Source of the DNA: Hydnum rufescens UP504
Taxonomy: Eukaryota; Basidiomycota; Agaricomycetes; Cantharellales; Hydnaceae
Assembly (NCBI GenBank): GCA_014904985.1
Contig: MU128931.1
Span: forward strand, 296,797-360,796
DNA length: 64,000 bases
Direction: 5' to 3'
Shown piece after piece: positions 47,131-58,899 of this stretch (its first letter is position 1; each line of letters opens with the position of its first letter). Made by a program: the position numbers and the translations under genes. A model generated the notes under the pieces. The model was not told the DNA's origin, did not search any database, and worked only from the letters and a program-made list of their open reading frames with translations.

Positions 47131-49904
47131 ATGGACCCTGAGGTGATGGAATGCCCCTCCCCTCACTGCATCGCTAGGCGCTTAACTTGGCTCTCCAGGC
47201 TCCATTGCAGGCTGGACATGCATTAGAATGGAGCAATCTTGCATTCGCTTCTCCAAATGGCGAAAAAATACTTCTTTCCAACCAGTCAGGACATTTGCGC
47301 TCAGGCAGGATGCTCGCAGGTAAGGTCTATTTATCACCTGTCGATTACATCCTTAATCGAAATAATGTAGTCATGGGCCCATCGGGGCAGGAAAATCTAC
47401 TTTCCTGGATGTCCTCAGCAGGAGATCTGCCTCGTCGGGTGAAAACTCTTTGGTATGTCCAGCATGCATTCTTCAAAGTCAAAACTCCCGACGTCGGGCT
47501 CCCATTTAGATCACTTTCGATGGCACATCAGATTTCGAAATGCGTCGCGTTGTCTCGTACATAGAACAAGACGACGCGCTCCTTGGTGTCCTCACCGTCT
47601 ATGAAACAGTCGAATATGCGGCCCGTCTCAGGTGGGTTGTCTCTCGGTGGCGGTGGGTCCTCTGCTAGGGTAACGCGTGTGCACAGCCTCCCCTATGAAA
47701 CTCCTAATTCGGTCATCTCCTCTCTTGTGAATACGACTCTCGAATCCCTGGGACTCACGGACGTTGCCAACAATCGCATCGGAACCCCAATTCAACGAGG
47801 CGTATCTGGCGGTCAGAAACGACGAGTCACAATCGCTACTTCTGTCGTCTCACGCCCTCGCGTTCTTCTATGCGATGAACCCACCAGTGGTTTAGACAGC
47901 ATGGCTAGCTTTCAGGTCGTCTCCTCCGGTGCGCCCCACTGATCTCCATCATTTTCCTGATATTCACAGTGTCCAAATAGTTAAAAAACTCGCCCAGGCT
48001 AATGACACTATTGTCATTGCAACGATTCACCAGCCGAATTGGGAAACACTTTCCCTTTTTGACGACGTCCTCTTCCTCTCTGGAGGACATTGCATTTATC
48101 ATGGTCCTGTTGGTGCGGAATCTCTTGTGTGCCTGCCTTTTCTCTCCGGTTTTGTGCCTGATTCGATCAACAGTTGGGATAGTCCCTTACTTTGCTGCCC
48201 TCGGTTATCCATGCGCCCCCCACACAAACCCTGGGGATCACGTAATCAGCCTTATAAACGTGGACTTTCATTCCACATCTCAAGTCGATATTGGCGACAA
48301 ACCATCCCCTGCCGCATCTGCACAAGATCGTCTCTCTCACATTGCAGAGGCATGGCGCACCCGAAATCCATCCGATTCAAGGAACGATCACATCGTCCAT
48401 CCCAACAGTAACGGTGCTGGGATCGCTGACAATACCATTACCAGTCCTTTGCCCCCAAATCTCTCTCCAGAGGGTCTCCCTCGGCTCATTAGTGATCCTT
48501 CGGCGATTTGGGCTGCCCGAGACCGCCATCGGCTGAGCGATGAAGTCAACAGGATCCGACTCCTTATTCAGCGTGCCTTCTTGAACTATCGGAGGAATCT
48601 CCTGGCCTATGGGATCCGTATTGCTATGTATGGTATGTTCGGGAATCGTGCCTTGAGCACTTCGTTCCTTGACACTCTCCTCTTCCCTTGACGGGCCTCT
48701 TCCGTCCCGGGGTTAGGTGGGGTTGGTGTGCTCCTGGCGACGGTATGGATACATTTAGGGACGGAAGATACCAAAATTAATGACCGGCTCTCGGTATGTC
48801 TCATCCTGAGCTATTGATTTAGACCCGTGCGTCCCATTCATCTGCAATTCAGGTACATTTTTATTCTGTTGCTTTCCTCGGCTTTATGAGGTTCGTGTCC
48901 CTGACTTGGGCATTAGAACGAACATTCAACCATACATCTGTTAGTATTGCTGGTATTCCCTCCTTCCTCGAAGAGCGTGCGGTATTCGTTCGAGAGTATG
49001 TCCCCCAGTTTATTGGTTATTTCAAGCATTAAGAAACTTGCGACAGGCGTGGAAATGGGCTCTATGGTCCAGGGGCCTACGCCATCGCTAGTTCTATAGT
49101 ATGTATTCCCTTCCTTTTCATATGTGCCTTGCTCTTTGCTGTTATTTGGTACGCTTCGTTTTCTCCTCAGTCCTCGCATCTCATCTAATTATTCCTTGAC
49201 CCCAGTTATTGGGCTATCGGACTGCATCCTGGACCGATCGCCTTCTTCCGTTTCTTATCTTTCCTCTTCATCGCGGTCTATATTGCAGAGGCCCAGTCGG
49301 TCCTGGTGGCTGCTGTAATCCCAATATTCGTTGCAGCACTCGCCATTGCAAGTTTCCTCAACGGGTTCTGGATGGTGCGTCCGAGTTTCGGTTTGTGCTC
49401 CCTCGACCACAATTCTCTGATGTTGTCTCACTTCAGTGTGTGCAAGGATACTTCATCCGAGCCGTAAATCTTCCCCGTTTCTGGTACTATTGCGCTCATT
49501 TCATCGATTATCAGGCCAGTTTCCCCAATAACGTCACACGTCTGACGTCTCTTGGCATACTCACGCATTTATTTTTCGAACCAGACTTTTGCGTTTAATT
49601 TGCTCGTGAGGAACGATCTCGCCGGTCTAAAATTCCATTGTACAACGCTAGTGGATGGCACCTGCCATTGCACTGTGTCGAGCTCCCTCGTTGCTTCCGG
49701 ACAATGCGCCCTTACGGGCGAGGATGTTCTTAAAGTGCGCGAGTTTTGAGGCGTGGAACCCTGATGTTCGCAATAATAATGTTTTCTTCTTAGGATTTAC
49801 AAATTAACGGGTTTAGTATCGGGCTGTACGCTGCCATACTGCTCATAATTGCAGTGATATATCGTGTTCTATTCTACGTGGCTTTGGTCTTCCGCAAGAG
49901 ATGA
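47131..49904 (+). pseudogene. Half-size ABCG transporter, copy 4, intact except one G in Walker A
   Basis: This is the most divergent and best preserved member. A tiny first exon (MDPE, 47131-47142) splices to GHALEWSNLAFAS. Later exons give TFDGTSDFEMRRVVSYIEQD, GVSGGQKRRVTIATSVV, LLCDEPTSGLDSMASFQVVS, HQPNWETLSLFDDVLF, YPCAPHTNPGDHVISLI, LEERAVFVRERGNGLYGPGA, FWYYCAHFIDYQ, CHCTVSSSL and a tail to FRKR at TGA 49904. The Walker A exon reads GPSGQENLL because the run at 47384-47387 has four G. A fifth G restores GPSGAGKSTFLDVL and the rest of that exon. It is probably a functional gene with a sequencing error. Transported substrate unknown. Confidence 0.88.
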
Positions 49905-51735
49905 AATCTCTGGGGCGGTGACTTAGGCACTTGCTTTATTCGTTTGTTAGCGATTTAAATCGCTCGTTAGTTGGACATCCCCTCTATCTAGTTCGCTGGT
50001 ATGTTCGCATTGGCTGCCTAATAAATAGTGTCTTCGGCTGTTCCGGTGTTGAGTCGTATAAATTGAAGCCAAAAAAAGTTATTGTCTCTACACACACTGC
50101 TGAGGTGAAAAATCGCTGTCGCAGCCACACGAACTAAAGGAAAGCTCTCAAAGCTGTCTCCTTCGCCGTACCAGCTGTGGGGAAAGTCCCCGGAGTCCCC
50201 GAGGAGGGACTTCAGATGACACACTTGAACAGTATCCTTATACCGTCGACAGTCCCGTCCGCCCCTGCTCAGCACCCGGAGAGCGGTCGTCCCTAGGCAC
50301 GGCGGCATGGTGCCCTTTTTTTGAGCCATTGTTTATGGGAGTTGATGATCGGGACGGGTGTGCTGTTTTTGTCGTGGTCTTCGTTGATCATGGGCCCTGG
50401 TGAACTTGTTTTTTTATCGTTATCCCATCCCTTTTCGACCCTCTTCATGCCTGCAACCCCTCTCCTGCCTCGTTTGTGTCTTCGTCCAACCTCGTTGGCT
50501 CCCCTTGCGCGATGTTCCTCCCTTCATGGGATCTTACCATGCCCACAACGTGGTGAAAACGCACGAAGGACAGTCGACATGCATGTGTGCTGCCTGGCGA
50601 AGATACAGAGCCAGGATGCCGCAGTGTGTTGTGCCCTGTTCGTCGTGCGCGAAAGTGTGGTGTAGACGTCCACACGCTGCGAAGGGGTGGGGAATCATTT
50701 AATCGTGTTTTTTCGGAGGCCGGGCGATCCAGGGTGTAGTGGGCTCGTTGCAAGCACTCTTTTTTCGTTGCTCATAGCTTCTAGTTATGCGATTGTTCTG
50801 TTTCGCGTATGGGTGCCTTTTCTGGCCACTGCACACGAACGGATAACCCAACGGGGCTTACTCTCGCCTCAGCGGTGTTGTCGGTCAAATTTTTCATATA
50901 TCGTTTTCTTCGTGAAAACTTGTTGGTCTCTCTCTCTCGGCATTTGCTTGCGTATCCGTTGTGTTGGGTGAGTCCCAATTCTTTCTTTTCACTACATTCC
51001 CTATGATGTTTTCCGAATTTCTTCGAGGAGTTATCCTCTCTGGGAGATGCTCCACAAAACCTATCTTTGACATTTTATTCCTCTGATGGGATCTCGTTTG
51101 CTTTTCCTTTTTTCCGCTGATGGTTCTCGTCGATGATGCATGCTAATTATTGGACGTCCTTTCAATAGGTTTCGCGAATTTTGTCCTCGGGCTCTCTGTA
51201 ATTGATGACATTGTAATTGCGTATGATAGGAATGATAATTATGCTGTGACCGGATACCTCGCAGCAATGCCCTCGCCTTGCCCTTTTTCTTCTTCGAGGG
51301 CTAAATATGCGTGGAGGGCTCGACGTGACGCCAGTGCCACGAACCATAATCTCCTGATGCCTCAATCCCCAAAGCACAATGATGCGCAGAGGGAGATACA
51401 ATTGCGTGACAACATGTATCGTCTGAATCGCTCTTTTTCTTCACAAGCTGGTTCGCTGGCGGGCCCATTCCTTCCACCTATTGTACATATGTCTTATGTA
51501 ATGAATCCGGCACTTGCCAGGTGTCGTACGATTACACATATGACGAGTTTTCTGGTGGCTTCTGAATGAGCGGCAACCACGATACGGTCTGTATACCCAC
51601 ATTTGAGACACATGCTTCAATGATACCTTTTCATCCGTAGGTAAAGGCCTATACTCTTTACGTATGTAGGCGGCACAAGCCGAATCCCGGGGCTGTGGTG
51701 ACTCACCTTGCAGGCTTACAGCGTGAAGCTCTGCA
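49905..51735. other. Region of 1.8 kb without a supported gene
   Basis: The sequence is T-rich, with several frames of 60-140 codons but none with motifs or a consistent splice chain. The longest, 51150-51569 on the plus strand, has mixed composition and no recognisable domain. Either a rapidly evolving gene or plain intergenic DNA fits. Confidence 0.4.
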
Positions 51736-52965
51736 ATGGCGGGGTTCAAAGGCATCTCCAAATCATTCATCCCCTTTTGGGGATGGATTAGGGATTCTTC
51801 TGGGATGCAGACAATCTACCAGGTATGCCCACGGCTGGTTCTTTCCCGACGGCCTGTGCTTTATCTTCTCATCTAGGCCCCTACCGTTGGGAGTCCATTC
51901 CTGTTCCCGTTCGACATTCTCGCTATTCTGCTTAGATTTGTGGATTGGGAGACGCTGAGGGTGCTTGGTCGCGTTAATCGTGATCTGCATTATGAAACTA
52001 ACAAATATCTGTGGCGTCGCGTCGGGCTAGACACTCCTATCGGCTGTCCGGACACCACCATCCTTGAATCTAAACTTGCGCTCATACTTCATGATCCCCG
52101 CCGTGCCAACTGTGTACGGGAGCTGGATATTGCAATAACGAGTCCAATCGCGGAACGTCCATTGTTCTTCGATGACGAGGGGAACATCATACACCGCATC
52201 CTACGTGCGCTTTTGCAACTTCCAAAACTACACACGCTTCACTTGTATGTCGTGAGTCATGGAAATTACCACAGACAACTCGTCAACGGATTGTCTGCTG
52301 GTATCTTCCCATTCCGCCTTATCTCCTTCGCTTCCAACATCGACGTTGAAGACGGTCTCGAACCCTTTCTCCGGAGCCAGCCTTCCATCGAAGAGTACGA
52401 GATTCTGTATAATTGGCGAATGTCGAATCGCATCCCGTTCTCGGGCAATTTCCTTCCATCGCTGCGTCGCGTCCGAGCGGGGAACGTGCACCGTGTAGCG
52501 GAACTCGTTTCAGGGCGAGCAGTGCATGCCATCAGTGTCGCGAGCGAACTGCGCCTAGAGGGCGTACCGCTGCTCGCCACGGCCATCCTCAGCTCCACCG
52601 TGGACGTTACGGAATTAGGCCTCGCGATCCGTCAGGGTATCCGCCAACACTTGGAGCTCCTTGTGCCCGCTGTTCCCAAGCTTCGTGTGCTCGAGGTGCT
52701 GTCCTCGTTGGAGGCCAATATGGTCCTCGAGGATGTCAAGGAGCTGGTGGGCGTGTTGGGAAGTTTTGAGCATCTCGAGATCATGAGGTGGTCGCCTAGA
52801 GAGTCTGCTGGTTTTTGGACTCGGCGGCCTGAATTCATGAGCGCCTGTGCATCAGCTTGTCATTCCCTGCATACTATCATTTTCGGCTCCTCAGATGAAA
52901 CGGCTGAAAGGTACGTTCGTCAGTGGCCATCGGACGGTTGGCTCTTGGAGACAAAGACTGCATGA
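51736..52965 (+). CDS. F-box-like protein of the Rhizoctonia/agaricomycete type
   Basis: Exon 1 from ATG 51736 (MAGFKGISKSFIPFWGW) joins across an intron ending CATCTAG (near 51876) to APTVGSPFLFPFDILAILLR. It continues without a break into FVDWETLRVLGRVNRDLHYE and on to TGA 52965, about 390 residues. The FPFDILAILLRFVDWETLRVLGRVNR stretch has the spacing of an F-box (Pro-x-Asp-Ile-Leu ... hydrophobic ... Leu-x-x-Val-x-Arg). The rest is an alternating Leu/Val pattern resembling degenerate leucine-rich repeats (LPKLHTLHLYV, VPKLRVLEVLSSLE). Such proteins would be SCF ubiquitin-ligase adaptors; the target is unknown. These families are very expanded in agaricomycetes and many members are species-specific. 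Confidence 0.7.
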
Positions 52966-53170
52966 TTGTTTGCTTCGTTGTTTTGTGTTGTTGTCCTTTC
53001 CCTCCGTTTTCGCTCGCACTTTGATTTAGCTCATTCACCGTTAATCCGGAACATTGTAGTTGCAGCAGTATCTGTATTTGGACGTTTCTTTTTTTCATAA
53101 TACGTGGTTATGCGTGGCCGTGGCTTGACCAACGTGCTTACCAGTCTCCAGTATAAGAACGGAACATGTG

Positions 53171-53252
53171 CCTTCGATAGCTCAGTTGGTAGAGCGCAAG
53201 ACTGTAATGGAAGCTTAATCTTGATGTCACCTGTTCGACCCAGGTTCGAAGG
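53171..53252 (+). tRNA. tRNA-Tyr (GTA) with an 11-nt intron
   Basis: A cloverleaf can be drawn. The acceptor stem pairs CCTTCGA with TCGAAGG. The D arm is GCTC-AGTTGGTA-GAGC. The anticodon stem pairs CAAGA with TCTTG around CTGTA, giving anticodon GTA. The T arm is ACCTG-TTCGACC-CAGGT. An 11-base insertion (about 53207-53217, ATGGAAGCTTA) interrupts just 3' of the anticodon, the usual site for nuclear tRNA introns; eukaryotic tRNA-Tyr genes commonly carry one. No encoded CCA. Confidence 0.95.
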
Positions 53253-53258
53253 AAATAC

Positions 53259-53263
53259 TTTTT
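53259..53263 (+). terminator. RNA polymerase III terminator of tRNA-Tyr
   Basis: A run of five T begins seven bases after the tRNA 3' end. Confidence 0.75.
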
Positions 53264-53824
53264 CTCACGTTCGATTCGACGGAGCTGCTACTCATAGCGT
53301 GCTTCCGTACGTTTCTTTTACAGTACTTGGCGCTACCATCACTTTCCTGAGGGCTTCGTACGCTAACCGAGCGGTCACTTTTATCATTTCGGCCTGTCAT
53401 CAGAAGGGCGGATTTCGGCTTAGAACCTCTGCAGTTGAGCCATGTGGCGAGCGGAGAACGAGTGAATGTGTTTCCCCGTGGGGTGTGAACGGAGGTGGAG
53501 TCCAGCAGGATAGAGAAAGAACGGAAGAATGAGCGTGGGTGCGAATTGCTGATTCCGAGTTGCGTCACCAATCGGTGTTTTTTTTTTTTTTTGGGACTCA
53601 TATGGTCCTTCGCATTTCCTATTCCTACTGCAGATCAGCCGGGAAGTGCACATATTGTGAAATTGGACTTGTCATTAGCATACGTACTCGATACAATCGT
53701 GAATGGTACAATGGTGCTCCGAAGCAAATACAGTTGCAAGCAAAAAAAAAAAAACTAAGAAGTTTTTGCAACTTCCGCATCTCAATCTCTTATTGGGAGC
53801 GCAGGAAGCAGGAGGGTGAGGCTT
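53264..53824. other. Intergenic, no gene seen
   Basis: About 560 bp with a poly-T tract at 53578-53592 and a poly-A tract at 53742-53753. Nothing coding is supported. It is the 3' region of the Zn2Cys6 gene. Confidence 0.5.
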
Positions 53825-56800
53825 TCATAATTCAGCCGGAGCCGTTCCGGTGAAGAGGTCAAAAGCCGGCAAGTATGTTTCCCCGTTACCTGCAGTGGTA
53901 TGGAACGCTGTAGACGAGCCGCTGTTACTTGCACTCCTCGTATGACTGGTATGACTGTTGGGAGTATAGGTTGATGTTGTCATTGTTGATGCTCGGGCTG
54001 ATGTTGTGGATGAGGTACTGTTGGTGTTAGGATCAAGAGCTGGTGATTCCGGTGATGGGTATTGGTGCTTCCTGGATACAGAGGCAGCATGTCGAGATGT
54101 GGGGGATGATTCGAATGATGCAGTAGGGGTAACGAGATGCGTAGGTGAGACAGAAGAGTCCTGAGAATGATGATGACGAGAGGTCTCGCGATGTTGAGAA
54201 TGTAACTGGGCAGAATAGTGGAAATGCGAAAATTTAGAACGCTTGTGGGTGGCACCCGCTATAGTATCGACATTGAGGACTTCTTGGTGTGAACGCTGTC
54301 GTCGGCGGTCGGTCCGAGAGCTTGAACCAGTAGACTGGGCCACGGGAGACGACAATATTCCAGGAGAACCTCGAGAATAACTCTGGGGATATTGATGGAA
54401 CGGTAGAGAGAGGTCATCGCGATGTCCACTGCCGCTGCTGCCAGACTGTGCCTGATATTGCGGGAGTGGTGCAGGAGATATCCCAGGACCAAACGGCAGT
54501 CGAGGTGCATTATTGTCTTGAAGTCTTTCCTTCTGTATTCCGCCTAACCGCTCCATCATTCCCGCCATGGTGCGGTGGCACCGCTCAGCAAGGGGCCAGG
54601 AGGAACTAATGTCCTTAAGTGCTTCAACACAGCTGAAGAGGTTGGACTGGGTGGCCAGCATCGTGGCTGACAGGTGTGACGTAGACGACAATTGAGAGTC
54701 TCGCAGAGAGTGAATCCCCGAGAGGTGAGCTCTGGCCGCTGTGAAGATCAAATATATGAGATGCGGGTTAGAACGGTCGTAACGCTGGACGGTGCGGTAG
54801 GACGATAACAAAACATTGAAAGCTGATGCTGCATCAAGAGATATTCGAATTGCGGGAATATTAGCGTTTGATCGACTAGATAACAAGAACTCAAAGATGA
54901 GCACGCAAAGGAACTGGTCTGTAAAAAGGACAAGAAATTCACATACAAAGGTCGATACAGTAGAATCAACGCAGCGTGATACAAGAGATTTACATCAAGA
55001 ACGGGAAGCGGGGCCGGGTAATCGATGGATATCCGGAGGGCTGCAGGAAGACGAGCATGCCATGCATCTAGCTCTGCCTTGAGGCTATCGAGCTTCTCGA
55101 GCTTCTCTGCCTCCGTAGTGTTCCCGCAAAGATAAAGCTGGAAGTTTATGCGCGAGATGATAAGACATAACGAGGCCGTGTATGCAAAATAATGTGGCGT
55201 GGGTGTAGAATACGTTTCCAGGGAACCAGGGAGTCCTACGTCGGGTGGGGGAGGGGGGGATATCGGGATCTCTGAAGCCCATTGGGGGTCAAGGATGGAA
55301 GGGGGGCGCCCAAGCGGAAGTGATATCAAAAGGTCGACGATGCATACAACGCCCCATACTCGACGTCGCGTGTCTTTCACGTGGTCTGGAACACCGACCC
55401 ATGTCGAAGAATTCAAATGAAGTCCGAGATCTTCACTCATTCGGACGACTATACCTAACAGGAAGCAATCAACGCCAATGTTCACTAAGGATGGTTATCG
55501 CAGTCACTAACCCATAAGGAGCCATGCCTGACTTTCCAACCCTCTTCCCTGGTCCCGCAGGACTAGGAATAAGACCGTCTGAATCGTCTCCAGGTCACTC
55601 GGTCTCCTGAGACTCTGATTCATGACATTCGACCGCGCTTGCTCATACCACATGTCTGCGGTGATCCTTGTGGGGTCGTCCACACCAGAGACGAACGCCG
55701 CTGAATCCTCCATACCCAAGTTCGGGGAGATGCAGGCGCAGTACGCGCAGAGAGCTAATATTAAATTATGGGATTTCGAGCTTCGGTTCAGGATAGAGGT
55801 GCGCGAAAGAAGTGGAAATAAAGGGTGGACATTTTGGAGGTAAACTTCAGCAAGGTGGTGCTGGACTTGAATGGGTGGAAGCTCGATCGATGTGGCAAGT
55901 GCAGGTGTGGAAGAAGAAAGTTGAGGTGCCGACGTGGTATGGATGTCAATGTCTTTGGGCTGAGCAACGTCCAGAGTGTAAGAAGCCTGGAGACGCCTAA
56001 TACAGAATTCATCTGGTGCCGTTTCGACATAATGAGATTAAATGGCCTACCAGAAACTTGCGTCTGAGGCCCGATGATGCATCCCCGTGGCCGCCCCTTG
56101 ATATCGTACGGTATCAAGCCCAGATGCGTCCGGGTCACCAGTATTAGACATCTTATGCCTGCCAGAACCCAGAGTCTGGTTACCTTTCGACTCCTTGGAC
56201 GTCGGCAGCCACGTAGATTGATCCAACAATGAGGCGAGGTCGAAGCTGATCATATCATTCCTCGGGACAACCGGGATATTCAACCCGTTGGAGGAAGATA
56301 ACTGAAGTGGGTTAAGGGCAAGCCTTGCCGATTGGGCATCATCAGTGAGGTGCGTCATCGCCGGCTCTTGGGACCATGGGAGGAGTGGGCCAGAAGATAC
56401 CAGGGTGTCGGGCGACACTGAGTAGTCATCCTGGATAGATAGATGGAGGGGCTTGTATGGCATTTCGCCTTTATGACCTTCCTGATCGATACGATGTCGA
56501 GTGGATAAAGTCGGATTGGACGAAATTAAAGATGTGGATGGAAGGAGCAGACCGGGATGAGTTCCCGCTGAACTAGGACCTGTGCGCAATGGGCTCTCGA
56601 CTTCTGGACGGGAGACAGGTGTGGCAAACTTTGCGCTGATAGAGTCAAGGAGTCGGGATACTGGGCTTTCTCTCCACTTGGCGTTCCAGGTATCCCATTT
56701 ATGGATTGTACTATCAGCCTCAGGGCCTGCCTTTGACGACGAGACGACATTTGAGGCAGCCATAGTATCAGCATACTTTTGCAATGTGAATAACAGGGCA

Positions 56801-57212
56801 GGTTCGCATGCGATGACGAATCCGAGGAAAGCGTCAGCGATATGCAGGCGGACCTCAACATGCCTAAGATAGCCCAGGGGTGGACCTCGACGACGAGTCT
56901 GGCGGGAGTATGTGCATGCGAGTTGATTCTCTGCGCATGCGCCACACACTAGATGGGCGCCATCGCACTAGATAAGTACAATGATAAGAATGAGCACATC
57001 CATTCTCCTATTCAAGGGGGTACCTTTTGCCTTTTGAGTCGACAATTGTCGCATGCTGGGGAGAAGTGGTGCGTGAGCAATCAAAATCCTGTACAGGAAA
57101 TTGTAGTATTTTGCGTACCTGTCGTGACTTTCTTCCCGCCACCGGTGGGACCGCCACCACCGCCACTACTGCCACCCTTTCCAGACCTTGTAGTAGTGTC
57201 AGATCGGGCCAT
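53825..57212 (-). CDS. Zn2Cys6 transcription factor with fungal-specific regulatory domain
   Basis: The start is probably ATG 57212 (MARSDTTTRSGKGG); an in-frame ATG at 57302 is an alternative. Two introns interrupt the zinc cluster. Joined, it reads CDNCRLKRQKCDG, then CGACAENQLAC, the spacing CX2CX6CX6CX2CX6C. A linker with basic residues follows (SRQTRRRGPPLGYLRHVEVR). The middle homology (fungal_trans) domain spans about 55700-55000 and contains LETIQTVLFLVLRDQGRG, LLGIVVRMSEDLGLHLNSS, DTRRRVWGVVCIVDLLISL and GRPPSILDPQWASEIP. The C-terminal 200 residues are Ser/His-rich and end FTGTAPAEL. It has XlnR/GAL4-family architecture and binds CGG-containing sites as a class. It lies next to CoA-transferase and aromatic-catabolism-like genes, which it might regulate (inference). 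Exon borders between 55720 and 56050 are uncertain. Confidence 0.85.
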
Positions 57213-58899
57213 CGACCGTCGTGAAAATGCTGGCGGCGTCACTAGTCCTATCAGGACTTCCCCGCGCCAGGATTCATTTACGAGTCCACGCGACCTACTC
57301 AATTTGACATCAGGTTAATCTTGTTTCCGGTAACAGAGGTAGACGGACCCAAACAAACCCAAACAGAACCCAAACATAACGTCACATCTGAGGCCTCCAG
57401 TTCCTCCCGTAATGCCTGTTCCTCAATCCTATTTCCATGGATCTCCACAACGACCTCTCCCTCGTCATTCGAAATATCGTTGAATACCTCTAGACTCTAG
57501 GGACCTTTGTCTCTGGTTCGCGTCACCGCATGTGAAAAGTCTTCTACAAGGAGAAAGCAGGTGTCACCAGGAAGTAATCTGTATGTCCGACTCCATTTTA
57601 TACTCTTGGGGGAGGGTGGCGACAAGCAAATCGGTGATCTGGGAACAGCAGCAGCGGCAGCCTGGTACAGAAATGCCTCTCCAATGACGAGCATGGCATT
57701 TGCGCCAGGCGATCTAGATCTAGGATCGCATCAGCGTCGGCAACCATGAGGACGTATAATTGATACAACGGGCCCAGTAGCATCACCGCATTTCGCATAC
57801 CACCTCCACGACGATATCACACGCTCTCAACAATTGACGATTATCCTCCATGAGCACCCGACTTATCCGAATGCCGTACGGCTGTGGAAACGAGCCAGGA
57901 GAGGATCGCATGGGGTTGCATCTATATGACTCGTAACCGTTCCCGTGTGAATGCGTTGAGGCCGGTCACGACACCCACCTATTCAGCGAAGCATCGGCGC
58001 GTTGGGAAAATGAGGATCATACAGGAGGAGATTCGAACATAAAACAAGGAGATGCGTTGGTGCGCCGGGCATCGACCCGAATAACGGCTCGATACCTAGT
58101 ATCCTCGTCGCCGTCTTTGGACTCGTCAAAGAAACTCTCAAAACCACAACAGGGCAAGACAGGGATCTCTCTTCGTGGGAGGAGGGATAGCGTGCGAGAA
58201 GGCCACGGTAACGCCAACTTCTCTGGGGGACCGTCAAAATCAGGCATGAGCATATCGATACGGCTGTGACCCATTGGCAAGGCCACAGCAGTCTTTCGGG
58301 GTTGAGGTTTATACCCTGAGACAGGGAGGCTATGGCCAATTCTGGCCTCGAGTGCATCTTTTCTCAAGCTCATGAATCGAAGTTCTGTTGATAAACGATG
58401 TATAGGACTATTTGTGGCCATATATTCTTCAAGGCCAAAGAAGTACTAATGGAAGAATCTTCTTGTTATTCCCAGCTAAATAATAATAACGATAATAGCC
58501 TCGAGACTCACACCTCGTAACCGGACGCTCAATAAAAGGACCCCTGCGAGCTCTTGGATAGGCGGTATCCCGGGTCACTGATTTTGAGGCTGATTTTGGC
58601 CAAAAACATGTATGCAAATTCACTGATTTGGGGGGTAAATCGGCTCCAAACATTATAAAAATAAAAGAGAACTGCTTGTAGCCTTTAAAAAACAAAAGCA
58701 CTTGAATTTCAATGCACCGTTGACTTGAGAAATAGCACGTAGGAGGTTTGAGGAGCCCTCCCCAAAAACGTTTTCGTGGTTACGGCTAATTCCGGGCCTT
58801 TGAATGCTGCCTTTTATGGTAATAAATGTCAGCTAATCCCAGTCTCGGGTTTTCCCCGGGACACCGCCTCACCTAGGGCTCGTCAATACAACACCACTC
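57213..58899. other. Upstream region of the regulator and SCOT genes, possible small minus-strand gene
   Basis: A minus-strand frame of 134 codons at 58017-58421 (MATNSPIHRLSTELRFMSLR) and another stretch at 57598-57798 with LGPLYQLYVLMVADADAILD look somewhat protein-like. They could be exons of one hypothetical gene, but I could not build a convincing splice chain or recognise a family. The rest (58430-58899) is AT-rich and probably holds the SCOT promoter. Confidence 0.35.

Noticed and set aside
51150..51569. A 139-codon plus-strand frame upstream of the F-box gene as a protein.
   Set aside because: No motif, no splice partner and uneven composition; it could be chance in a T-rich region.
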